This document shows positions 24,777 to 32,400 of a DNA stretch of 35,698 nt, one piece after another. This DNA is from CAZJTL01 sp964548905 (GTDB taxonomy: Bacteria > Cyanobacteriota > Cyanobacteriia > Cyanobacteriales > Xenococcaceae). Made by a program: the position numbers and the translations under genes. Position 1 is the stretch's first letter. Each line of letters starts with the position of its first letter. The notes beneath the pieces are model-generated. The model was given only the letters and a program-made list of their open reading frames with translations. It was not told where the DNA came from and ran no database searches. The stretch is from positions 1-35,698 of the forward strand of contig CAZJTL010000021.1 in assembly GCA_964548905.1 (NCBI GenBank), written 5' to 3'.

Positions 24777-26537
24777 TTAGCTTTGCTCAAACCATTCTTT
24801 AATACCATCTGCTATTTCTTTAGCTAGTTTTGCTTGTGAGGTGCGATCGCTAATCCATTCAAACTCTTTAGGATTAATCATAAATCCCATCTCTAACAAG
24901 ATGGTTGGTGCAATATAAGGACGAGTCAAGGCTAAATTATTCCAAAATACGCCATAGGAATCGCGCTTTAACTTATCTACCAAATAATTGTGTAAAAATA
25001 CTGCCAAACTATGCGCCTGGGGATGATACCAAAACACGCTAATGCCTTTAGTATTCATCGCATCTCCACCATCGGGTAAAGCATTGTAATGGAGAGAAAT
25101 AGCCAAATCTGGTTTGATTTGGTTAATAATTTTGACTCTTTCTTCTAGAGAAACATCTTTGTCAGTATCTCTTGTCAGATAAACTGTGGCATCTTTATCC
25201 TGTAACTCTTTTTGCAACAACTGAGCAATTAATAAGTTAGCATCTTTCTCAGCATATCCAGTTGGGCCTTTACTCCCTGTTTCTGCACCACCATGACCAG
25301 GATCTAATAGTATTCTAATTCCTTTAAGTGAACCATCTCGTTTGGGAGGATGACGTAGGGATAAAATCAAACTTGTCCCTGCGTATTTTAAGTCGTAACC
25401 CCATTGCTGTTCGGATTTGAGGTTAAATGTATAGTCAAGTTGTGTTGGCTTTACCTGTCGCCAATCTAAGCGTTTAATTAAAGGATTATCATCAAAGCGA
25501 ATGGTATCGGTTTCAGCAGTAGTGTTATAGAGAGTGAGAGTAAAAGTTTTTTCTCCTTGTTGTACGCTAATTGGTACTGGTAGTTGCAAAGGAAAAACAA
25601 TTTCTGTCGCACCTTCTTTTTGTTGAGCATTAACGCTACGAATAATCGATTTAGGTGGAATATTTCCCGTAATCGGCTGAGTTTCTGCTGCTTTAATCCA
25701 TGCACCGTAATCTAGATGCAACCAGTCACCATCTTTCCCTGTAACAGCTACTTTTACCCCTTTCGGTAGGGGAGTTAAACGAGAATGCTCGCTACTGGCA
25801 CCAGTCCTCGTCACACCTGCATCAGCAGTTACTTCTACTACAGGTAATTGAGCAGGAGATAGGATTTCAATTTGACCAGTCCCTTCTTGAGTGACTATTT
25901 TACCGTTTTGGCGGAGTTGAAATAAAGGACGACCATAATTTCCTACCTCTGCGATCGCCGTACATCCTTCATATTTCCCAATAATTTCTGAGGAAGTAGG
26001 TTGATTGGCAGAGTTGAGAATAGCAGAATTAGGCGGTAATTCAACTGTTGGCGACTGAAGAGCAAGGGGAATATTTTGCTTTCCCAGAGTTACAGAAACT
26101 TCAGCTTGTGGGGGTGCGATCGCGCTAAAGCAAATTAACTCATTGGGTAATCTGGCAAAATCTTGAGCTGGTGTCAGAGAATCTTGGGCAAAAGCTAATT
26201 CTGTAGGTATTTCTGGTTTCGTGCTAGTTCGAGTAACTTTAAGTTTAAGTTCTTGTTCTTGGTAAGTAACTGTAATCAGATTTTCTCCTACCTCTAGTGG
26301 CACACTGGGAGCAAAATGACCTGCTGGCGATCGCACGATCGCCTTACCGTTAACTAATACTTCCCCTTGACTGGGAGCAGTTCCAATTAAAAAAATACTT
26401 GAGGCTGTTGTTTGATGTTCTGAGGGTGGATATACCAGAGAAAAAGAAGGATTTGGTTGTGCAGTTACGGAGTTACCCATCATTACACTTACAGCTATGA
26501 TAACAGCTAGGGCGATCGCTCCCAGAAATTTTTTCAT
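24777..26537 (-). CDS. N-acetylmuramoyl-L-alanine amidase (amidase_3) with SH3-like and AMIN-like domains
   Basis: A ~586-residue secreted cell-wall hydrolase. A signal peptide (KKFLGAIALAVIIAVSVMMG, cleavage near TAQ-P) is followed by a beta-rich region, an SH3b-like segment (GVTRTGASSEHSRL...GDWLHLDYGAWI), an AMIN-like domain and the catalytic domain from about residue 405. Zinc and catalytic residues are visible in ILLDPGHGG, GYAEKDAN, SLHYNA and LLEMGF. It cleaves the amide between MurNAc and the peptide stem, in cell division or septal-junction formation. The ATG at 26537 is chosen over the TTG two codons upstream. It is convergent with hflX and downstream of the toxin-antitoxin pair. 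Confidence 0.92.
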   Translation of the reverse strand: MKKFLGAIALAVIIAVSVMMGNSVTAQPNPSFSLVYPPSEHQTTASSIFLIGTAPSQGEVLVNGKAIVRSPAGHFAPSVPLEVGENLITVTYQEQELKLKVTRTSTKPEIPTELAFAQDSLTPAQDFARLPNELICFSAIAPPQAEVSVTLGKQNIPLALQSPTVELPPNSAILNSANQPTSSEIIGKYEGCTAIAEVGNYGRPLFQLRQNGKIVTQEGTGQIEILSPAQLPVVEVTADAGVTRTGASSEHSRLTPLPKGVKVAVTGKDGDWLHLDYGAWIKAAETQPITGNIPPKSIIRSVNAQQKEGATEIVFPLQLPVPISVQQGEKTFTLTLYNTTAETDTIRFDDNPLIKRLDWRQVKPTQLDYTFNLKSEQQWGYDLKYAGTSLILSLRHPPKRDGSLKGIRILLDPGHGGAETGSKGPTGYAEKDANLLIAQLLQKELQDKDATVYLTRDTDKDVSLEERVKIINQIKPDLAISLHYNALPDGGDAMNTKGISVFWYHPQAHSLAVFLHNYLVDKLKRDSYGVFWNNLALTRPYIAPTILLEMGFMINPKEFEWISDRTSQAKLAKEIADGIKEWFEQS

Positions 26538-26629
26538 CACCAATGTTAGTAACTGGGCAGATCCTGTTTAACACAAAAGATTTTCAACTACTAAATAAAA
26601 TAACAATTATTCAACTACTTGAAGCTTTG

Positions 26630-26884
26630 TTAATAATGGTAGCGGCACTGAATAATAATCAGATAATCGTCGTTAACTTGATAAATTAAACGGTGTTCTT
26701 GGTCGATTCGGCGCGACCACAACCCAGACATATCAAATTTTAGAGGTTCTGGTTTGCCAATACCTTCAAAGGGAGAACGTTGAATATCTTTAATCAATTC
26801 GTTAATGCGTTTGAGTATTTTTTTATCCGTCTTTTGCCAATAAAGATAATCTTGCCAAGCATCATCTAAAAACATGATATCCAT
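26630..26884 (-). CDS. yoeB: Toxin YoeB (Txe/YoeB family mRNA interferase)
   Basis: 84 residues, the exact length of E. coli YoeB, aligning without gaps from the first codon. The RelE-fold catalytic residues are all present at the same numbers: E46 (KPEPLK), R65 (EHRLIY), H83 and Y84 (RYHY at the C-terminus). It would cleave mRNA at the ribosomal A site. It follows the antitoxin gene by 6 bp, the normal order for autoregulated TA operons. No degeneration is seen. Confidence 0.95.
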   Translation of the reverse strand: MDIMFLDDAWQDYLYWQKTDKKILKRINELIKDIQRSPFEGIGKPEPLKFDMSGLWSRRIDQEHRLIYQVNDDYLIIIQCRYHY

Positions 26885-26890
26885 GTATTT

Positions 26891-27160
26891 TTACTCAGCA
26901 TTGGTATCTTCTTCAATTAATTCTCGTTGTTGATATTTACCTTCTTTTAATTGTTCTAATGCTTTGTAGAGACGTTGGGCATTTTTGGGGCTTCTCAGTA
27001 AGTACATAGTTTCTTCGATCGCGTTATAGTCTTCTAGAGAGATCATCACTACTGGCTGTTCTGACTGGCGCGTAATAATAATCGGTGCGTGGTCGTTACA
27101 AACTTGATTCATCACCGCAGTGAAGTTTTTACGGGCTTGGGTGTAGGTAATTGCTTCCAT
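26891..27160 (-). CDS. yefM: Antitoxin YefM (Phd/YefM family)
   Basis: 89 residues. The N-terminal Phd/YefM fold starts MEAITYTQARKNFTAVMNQV, followed by PIIITRQSEQPVVMISLEDY, the conserved DNA-binding core; the acidic C-terminal tail (RELIEEDTNAE) is the toxin-binding part. It neutralises YoeB and, with it, represses the shared promoter, which should lie in 27161-27339. First gene of a two-gene operon. Confidence 0.95.
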   Translation of the reverse strand: MEAITYTQARKNFTAVMNQVCNDHAPIIITRQSEQPVVMISLEDYNAIEETMYLLRSPKNAQRLYKALEQLKEGKYQQRELIEEDTNAE

Positions 27161-27339
27161 AGCTATGATGGTAATACTTGTCTTAATTGTAACCGTTTAA
27201 GTACATAAATAGTCAACAATTGCTCGCTCTTGTTTTCTCCATCAGCATCTTCTGCTAGAGATTGGGATAGAGAACGAGTAAAGGCAAGGATAAACTACTC
27301 AGAGAATGGTAGAGGAAATTAAACACCTTGATGGGAGTA

Positions 27340-28635
27340 TCAAATACATAATCTCTGATAAATATCATCGAGATTCTTCAAATGTTGCTGTGGATCGAAA
27401 CAAGTGGCGATTTCCCCAGCAGAAAGATATTTAGTTACTGTATTATCTTGGCTTACTAGATCGCGGAAATTGCCGTTTGCTTGATTCCAAGCAGTATGGG
27501 CGCAAGATTGGACAACGCTGTAAGCTTCTTCTCGACTCATTCCCTTGTCAACCAATGCCAACAATACTTTTTGGCTGAAAATGACTCCGCCGTAAACGTT
27601 CATGTTGCGTTCCATATTTTCTGGATAAACCAATAAATGTTTAATTAGATTGGTAGTATCCTTTAACATAAAATGAATTAAGATACATGTGTCGGGTAGA
27701 ATCACGCGCTCAACAGAACTGTGAGAAATATCTCGTTCATGCCAGAGAGCAACATTTTCTAGTGCTGCGACAGCGTTCCCTCTGATTATTCTTGCCATAC
27801 CTGTCAACCGTTCGGAACGAATTGGGTTGCGCTTATGAGGCATAGCTGAAGAACCTTTTTGTCCTTTGGAGAAAAATTCTTCTACTTCTAGAACATCAGT
27901 GCGTTGTAGGTTGCGAATTTCTACTGCAAAACGTTCGATCGATGCTGCGAGTAGGGCGATTTGTTGCACGTATTCAGCATGGCGATCGCGAGAAATAACT
28001 TGAGTTGAGGCTGTATCGGGTTGCAGTCCTAATTTTTGGCAGGCGATCGCTTCTATTTTTGGATCGACATTAGCATAAGTTCCGACCGCACCAGAGATCT
28101 TACCGACAGCAATGTCATTGCGTAAGCGTACCAAACGATCGCGATTTCTCAGTACTTCCGCCAACCAACCTGCTAATTTAAAGCCAAAAGTAATCGGTTC
28201 GGCATGAATGCCGTGAGAACGACCTACCATTACTGTATAGCGATGTTGCTGCGCTTGATAGCGAATTGCTTGAACTAGTTCTTCAACACACTCAAGGATT
28301 AAATTCAAACTGGCTAACATTTGCAATGCCAAACCAGTATCTAACACGTCGGAACTAGTCAAACCTAAGTGAATGTACCTGCCAGCATCACCTACGTATT
28401 CATTTACGTTAGTCAAAAAAGCAATGACATCATGACGTACTTCTGCTTCAATTTCTAAAATGCGATCGCGATTAAAGTTAGCCTTGGCTTTGATTTCTTC
28501 AACAGCTTCACCAGGAATGTAGCCTAGTTCTGCTTGTGCTTCACAAACTGCGATCTCTACCTGTAGCCAAGTTTTGAATTTATAGTCGTCAGTCCAAAGA
28601 TCTCCCATTTCGGGTAGAGTATAACGTTCAATCAC
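27340..28635 (-). CDS. purB: Adenylosuccinate lyase
   Basis: 431 residues, the usual length of bacterial PurB. It cleaves SAICAR to AICAR and adenylosuccinate to AMP in purine synthesis. The superfamily signature GSSAMPHKRNP (about residues 261-271) with its catalytic Ser loop is intact, as are the early TSSDVLDTGLALQ and the catalytic-His region GRSHGIHAEPITFG. The ATG start is at 28635. It is divergent from the CAAD gene, with a 220-bp shared promoter region. Confidence 0.96.
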   Translation of the reverse strand: MIERYTLPEMGDLWTDDYKFKTWLQVEIAVCEAQAELGYIPGEAVEEIKAKANFNRDRILEIEAEVRHDVIAFLTNVNEYVGDAGRYIHLGLTSSDVLDTGLALQMLASLNLILECVEELVQAIRYQAQQHRYTVMVGRSHGIHAEPITFGFKLAGWLAEVLRNRDRLVRLRNDIAVGKISGAVGTYANVDPKIEAIACQKLGLQPDTASTQVISRDRHAEYVQQIALLAASIERFAVEIRNLQRTDVLEVEEFFSKGQKGSSAMPHKRNPIRSERLTGMARIIRGNAVAALENVALWHERDISHSSVERVILPDTCILIHFMLKDTTNLIKHLLVYPENMERNMNVYGGVIFSQKVLLALVDKGMSREEAYSVVQSCAHTAWNQANGNFRDLVSQDNTVTKYLSAGEIATCFDPQQHLKNLDDIYQRLCI

Positions 28636-28855
28636 AGTCTGTGCCGCCTAGTACAACCGTCATATTCTACAACTATTTGCATTCAAATTTACAGCTTAGA
28701 AGATTGATACCCCCGTTAGGATCGTCTACTATAGATGCCTAATCCCAAAGGTAAAAAATCGATTATTTTTGACATTAGGCTTGTCACGATTAGGAAGAAG
28801 CGCGTTAAGCTAGAAAAAATGATTCCGTCATACATATTTAAAATCAGATCTTAAG

Positions 28856-29266
28856 ATGAATACAGAAGAAAGAGCGCTCACCGAATCTTCGTTAACTATT
28901 AACTCTTCTAGTAATTCCTTAGCAGCTAAAGATGTTTCAGACAAAATAATCGGTTTTGGCAAGCAACTCTCTGCCACGATCGAAGTATTGCCTAATTACC
29001 TGAGTGACTTTTGGCAAGTTTACAAAAATCCTATAGTCGTTCTAGGTTGGGCGATCGCCAGTATAGTTGCTTTGAAAATTGTTTTTGCTGTGCTAGGTGC
29101 GATTAACGATATTCCTTTGCTATCACCTTTGTTTGAATTGGTTGGTATAGTCTGCGGCGGTTGGTTTACCGTTCGCTATGTCATTAGCGCCGAAAGCCGT
29201 AATGAATTGGGAAGAATCTTAAATTCTCTCAAAGAATATGTGTTTGGAAATAAAGTTACTGGTTAG
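28856..29266 (+). CDS. CAAD-domain membrane protein (CURT1-like)
   Basis: 136 residues: a polar N-terminal ~50 residues, then an amphipathic stretch (LPNYLSDFWQVYKNP), two membrane helices (IVVLGWAIASIVALKIVFAVL and LFELVGIVCGGWFTVRYVI) and an amphipathic C-terminal helix. This is the cyanobacterial CAAD architecture, also found appended to some aminoacyl-tRNA synthetases and related to plant CURT1 proteins that bend thylakoid membranes. Here it stands alone, so thylakoid or cytoplasmic-membrane curvature or anchoring is the likely role. A repeat-rich spacer follows. Confidence 0.85.
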   Translation: MNTEERALTESSLTINSSSNSLAAKDVSDKIIGFGKQLSATIEVLPNYLSDFWQVYKNPIVVLGWAIASIVALKIVFAVLGAINDIPLLSPLFELVGIVCGGWFTVRYVISAESRNELGRILNSLKEYVFGNKVTG

Positions 29267-29273
29267 TTATCAG

Positions 29274-29375
29274 CTATCAGCAGGGAACAGGGAACAGGGG
29301 AAGACAAGGGAGTCAACTTACTTATTACCTATTACTTATTACTTTTTTCCCTAGTCCCTAATCCCTAATCCCTTG
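29274..29375. repeat. Mixed heptamer arrays (CAGGGAA, TATTACT, CCCTAAT)
   Basis: Three short arrays in a row: GGGAACA repeats (29283-29297), TTATTACCTATTACTTATTAC (about 29320-29342) and TCCCTAATCCCTAATCCCTT (about 29355-29372). On the minus strand the last encodes the final residues and stop of the broken kinase gene. Confidence 0.75.
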
Positions 29376-30291
29376 ATTCATCCATCATCCTCAAAACTGT
29401 ATCGGCACAAATAAAACGATCGCCGATCTTATCTGAAGGTGACTCGCTGAGGTTGGGTGCAGTTAGTTTATCAAGAATATACTCTAATTTGTTTGTGCGA
29501 TCGCGATCGAGAGAATTATCGCTGTGATTATGCCAATAGTCTCGCCATTGGCTGCTATTACTCGCAGAATCGATCAAATAAAAGGGTGATACACCTGTCA
29601 ATAGATAGAGACAAGTCATTCCTAAACTATACAAGTCACTAGCAGTGATCGCCTGTCCTCTCAATTGTTCTGGTGCTGCATATTCGGAACTTCCCATATA
29701 AGGATAGATGCTATTTCTATCTAACATTTTTCCTATGGAATTCCAGCCAACTAAAGTATATTTTTGGTGATGGAAATTGTAGATAATATTGCTAGGTTTA
29801 AGATTGCGATGAACGAGACAGCGATCGTGGATGATTTTTAGGACAGGTAAAATATCTTCTAATAATTTCCAAATCCGATCTAGAGTAAAAGTATTCGATC
29901 GATTTATGATTGTGTGCAAATTAACTCCATCAAGCCAATCTTGAACTAAGTAAAAACAACTATCTTGTTCAAAATAATCTCTAGTTTTAGAGAATGTATT
30001 ATAAAAATTTAAATCAGATAATATTGCAAATAAATTATTAAAATAAACTCTAATTATTTGTTGTTTTTCAGAATTATTTAAATTAAAATTATACTGTTTC
30101 AAGTAATATTAACAAATTGAATCTTCTCCAAGATCCAATACTTTAAAAGTACTACTATAGCGATCGCGATCGATAACTTGTAAAGCTTGATATCGTTGTT
30201 TCAGCAATAACCCAGAGCCACAAGCTTGACATATCATTGTAGAAGAATGAGCGTAATTTTGCAGGCAATGCGAATTGAAACAGTAAGGCAT
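29365..30291 (-). pseudogene. 4-Cys serine/threonine-kinase-like protein, catalytically degenerate and interrupted
   Basis: Read from the ATG at 30291, the frame starts with a four-cysteine zinc-ribbon-like motif (C4, C9, C21, C24) typical of a cyanobacterial kinase family. It meets a TAA at 30109-30111 and continues in the same frame to 29365 with kinase-like sequence. Catalytic features are lost: the glycine loop reads IDRDRYSSTF, HRD reads HRN (LVHRNLKPSN) and DFG reads GWN. The Lys of YLKQYN and the APE-like region (SEYAAPEQLRG) remain. So it is a pseudokinase by sequence, further split by a nonsense codon. The stop at the 3' end (DESRD then TAG) lies in a GGGATTA repeat. Confidence 0.75.
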
Positions 30292-30412
30292 TATTAATTT
30301 GAATAATTCCTGAGATCGATTCTGTTCGATTAATTAGTCTCGTTGATTTTATTAGTTTATCGTTACCTTAATCAACTAGAGATAAATAAGCAATTCTAAC
30401 AGTTTGTAAAAA

Positions 30413-30682
30413 TTAATTGACTTCTTGGCTTTTTTCTGGATTGGTAAGTAAGGTTTTCAGTTTTGCGATTGATTATCTGAATAATTTAGTATATAGATCG
30501 TCGCTATTGTCGAAACAACTTACAGCTTCCTTTAGTGCTGTCAAATTCAAACTATTCAAAATACTAGCTTTGATTGGTCGTTTCTCGTCCCAAAAAATTA
30601 GAGATGAATAAAATGCGATCGCAGTTGTAGAAGTCAAAAGATGAAAAGTCTGTCGAGCAACTTGCTCATCTTCAAAGCTTAG
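30413..30682 (-). pseudogene. C-terminal fragment of a probable DNA methyltransferase or restriction-modification protein
   Basis: From the left end of the deleted IS, the minus strand is open for about 67 codons: SFEDEQVARQTFHLLTSTT..., then IFWDEKRPIKASILNSLNLT and DDLYTKLFR. A TAA follows, and 18 more residues run to TAA at 30413-30415. The FWDEKRPI block resembles the C-terminal region of some SAM-dependent DNA methyltransferases, recalled without a search. The fragment has lost its 5' part at the IS border and carries an internal stop. Confidence 0.4.
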
Positions 30683-31564
30683 AACTGTAGTTTAGACTAA
30701 AAATAATCGCCAAAAAACAATTCAGCAGTTAAAAATAGCTAAAATCAACAAATAAGGAGGTAAAAATTAAGCTAAATTGGCTTTCTTTTTCGCTTGTTTA
30801 GGAGGAGAATAGCGCTTTTTAGCCAGGGGATAAGTTTTTCTTTGGTTTCTTTTTTGACCTTTTTTCCAACCAGGAGACTTTCCACGGGTTTTAGGTAAAG
30901 TTGTAGGGGAACCAATCTCAACTAAAAGTTTAAAGACTGATTGTGCTGTTCTTCCAGGGGTTAAATTTTCCAGTTTTGATTGCCAAGGAAGATGATCTTC
31001 TTGAACTAGATCTTTAGCTAACCATAATTGCCAAGTCATCAAAGGCATAAGAGTACTCCATCTTTCAGATTGTTGTGTTGTACTCAAATACTGTATCCTT
31101 GTCCTACTGTTACTGAATTATTTGAAGATGGGGAATGTTCGTAAGTTCTATCACAGAGTGTTTTTGCTCCTCTTCTGCTCCATGCTGTATGGTCTATTCC
31201 AAGCAATAAATATTCTGATCAAGGTATTTCTTTAATGTACCTTTTCATCAATTTATTACTGTTTGGACGACTATCTTGTAAGGCTTCATAGGTGCTTGAC
31301 CATTTTCTTTTAAATAAAGGTGAGAGCGAGAATTCTGCTAAACAACTAGCATTTCTCGTTGTCATCACACTATCCATTAATTCAAATGTGGCATCTTTCG
31401 CCTTTCCTAACATCAGATAGGTTTCTTGACGGAATTGTTGATATCGGTCATATTTCATCTTAGGGGGAGTTTGAATTAGAGTGGTCTTCTCATTCTCTCC
31501 CTATTTGCTCTTCATTCTTTCTTTGTTTTCTTCTCTTGTCTTTAGATTAGTCTAAACTACAGTT
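30683..31564 (-). mobile_element. Internally deleted insertion sequence (NF041680-type transposase)
   Basis: An 18-bp perfect inverted repeat, AACTGTAGTTTAGACTAA at 30683-30700 and its reverse complement at 31547-31564, bounds an 882-bp element. Inside, on the minus strand, are only the start and end of one transposase gene. No direct target duplication is visible at the borders. It separates two fragments that look like parts of a restriction-modification locus. Confidence 0.8.
30767..31458 (-). pseudogene. Transposase remnant (NF041680-like), internal deletion and stop
   Basis: From the ATG at 31458: MLGKAKDATFELMDSVMTTR, then LAEFSLSPLFKRKWSS and YEALQDSRPNSNKLM, followed by an in-frame TGA. 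The same frame goes on with LLLGIDHTAWSRRGAKTL (probably the first catalytic Asp) to VGQGYS. Sequence then jumps, out of frame, to the C-terminal region STTQQSERWSTLMPLMTWQL...LTPGRTAQS...TRGKSPGWKKGQKRN. A full protein of this type is about 420 residues; roughly the central half is missing here. The early stop plus the out-of-frame deletion leave no functional enzyme. Confidence 0.8.
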
Positions 31565-31791
31565 GTAACTTTCATGTCTACAAGTAATCCTGGAAAATCT
31601 ATCCCGCTTGCGGAACTACCCAGCACAAACTCATAGTTTGCTATTAAATAATTTCTAAATTTATGTTCCAAATAAGTTCCAACTGCTTTGCCATCCGTAA
31701 CACCATAAAGTGATGGTTCTGAGTGTTGAGATTCAAAAATAGAAAATCTTTCGGCTTCTAGGCAAAGTGTTTCTACAGTCAGGACTGGCAT
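31565..31791 (-). pseudogene. N-terminal fragment of a probable type II restriction endonuclease
   Basis: From the ATG at 31791 the minus strand encodes 79 residues including GKAVGTYLEHKFRNYLI and GSSASGIDFPGLLVDMKVT. The G-I-D-x-P and D-x-K elements resemble the PD-(D/E)xK catalytic core of type II restriction enzymes. The frame then enters the inverted repeat of the deleted IS and ends after four foreign codons (stop at 31552), so the protein is cut off right after its probable catalytic Lys. Family assignment is from memory of similar sequences and should be treated as tentative. Confidence 0.5.
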
Positions 31792-31877
31792 AGTTGCTAG
31801 TTAATTGGCATGTGACATCATAGTGTACATCTATTTGTCCGCTACGGTCATATATTCGCCACTCCTGACCTTTATTA

Positions 31878-32243
31878 TTACTGAATCGCTATTTGCACGC
31901 GATCGCCTTCTAAGCGAACAGGATAACTAGGAATAGAAACTGTTTCATCATCCAAACATTGTCCAGTAGCTAAATTAAAATTTTGTTTGTAAATAGGAGA
32001 AGCTACTTTCAGAATGCCCCCGCGATCGCCGATAATACCTCTAGATAAAACATATGCCTTACTAAAAGGATCGTAATTACTGAGGGCATACAATTGTGTT
32101 CCCGATCGAGTTTCTACGCGGTAAATAGCAACTTGTTCTCCCGCGATCGCCGCACAGACTCCCGTATTGGGTTGAATGTCTGAAAGAGAACATATATCAA
32201 CCCATTGTTTTGTTTCTTCGTTGACTGGTAAAGTTTGGATCAT
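31878..32243 (-). CDS. nirD: Nitrite reductase (NAD(P)H) small subunit
   Basis: 121 residues with the NirD Rieske-like fold: WVDICSLSDIQPNTGVCAAI, QVAIYRVETRSGTQLYALSNYDPFSKAYVLSRGIIGD and a C-terminal block VASPIYKQNFNLATGQCLDD. As usual for NirD, the Cys/His iron ligands of true Rieske proteins are absent. It pairs with NirB to reduce nitrite to ammonium in the cytoplasm. The gene follows nirB on the minus strand after a 139-bp repeat-filled gap; its ATG sits after ATGAACN heptamers. Confidence 0.9.
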   Translation of the reverse strand: MIQTLPVNEETKQWVDICSLSDIQPNTGVCAAIAGEQVAIYRVETRSGTQLYALSNYDPFSKAYVLSRGIIGDRGGILKVASPIYKQNFNLATGQCLDDETVSIPSYPVRLEGDRVQIAIQ

Positions 32244-32245
32244 AA

Positions 32246-32400
32246 AGATAGCTCATTGTTCATTGTTGATGGTTCATTGCGAAGGCAGAAGGCAGGAGGC
32301 AGAAGGCAGAAGTTTATTGCTTAATTGCTTGTTCTTCCCCCGCTTCCCTTGCTCCCTCTGCTCCCCCTGCTCCCTCCGCTCTCTAACCCCTAGCCCCTAC
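32246..32400 (-). repeat. Composite spacer repeat between nirB and nirD
   Basis: Read on the coding (minus) strand: GGGGCTA/GGGGTTA at the nirB stop, then purine arrays (GGAGCAGAGGGAGCAAGGGAAGC), then GCAGAAG-type units with pyrimidine face TTCTGCC, then ATGAACC/ATCAACA/ATGAACA heptamers ending about 12 bp before the nirD ATG. Same order and orientation as the spacers at 5725, 17977 and 21254. Confidence 0.8.

Noticed and set aside
30417..30611. Plus-strand open frame of 64 codons starting at TTG
   Set aside because: The opposite strand carries the more protein-like sequence (FWDEKRPI block); this frame has no support.
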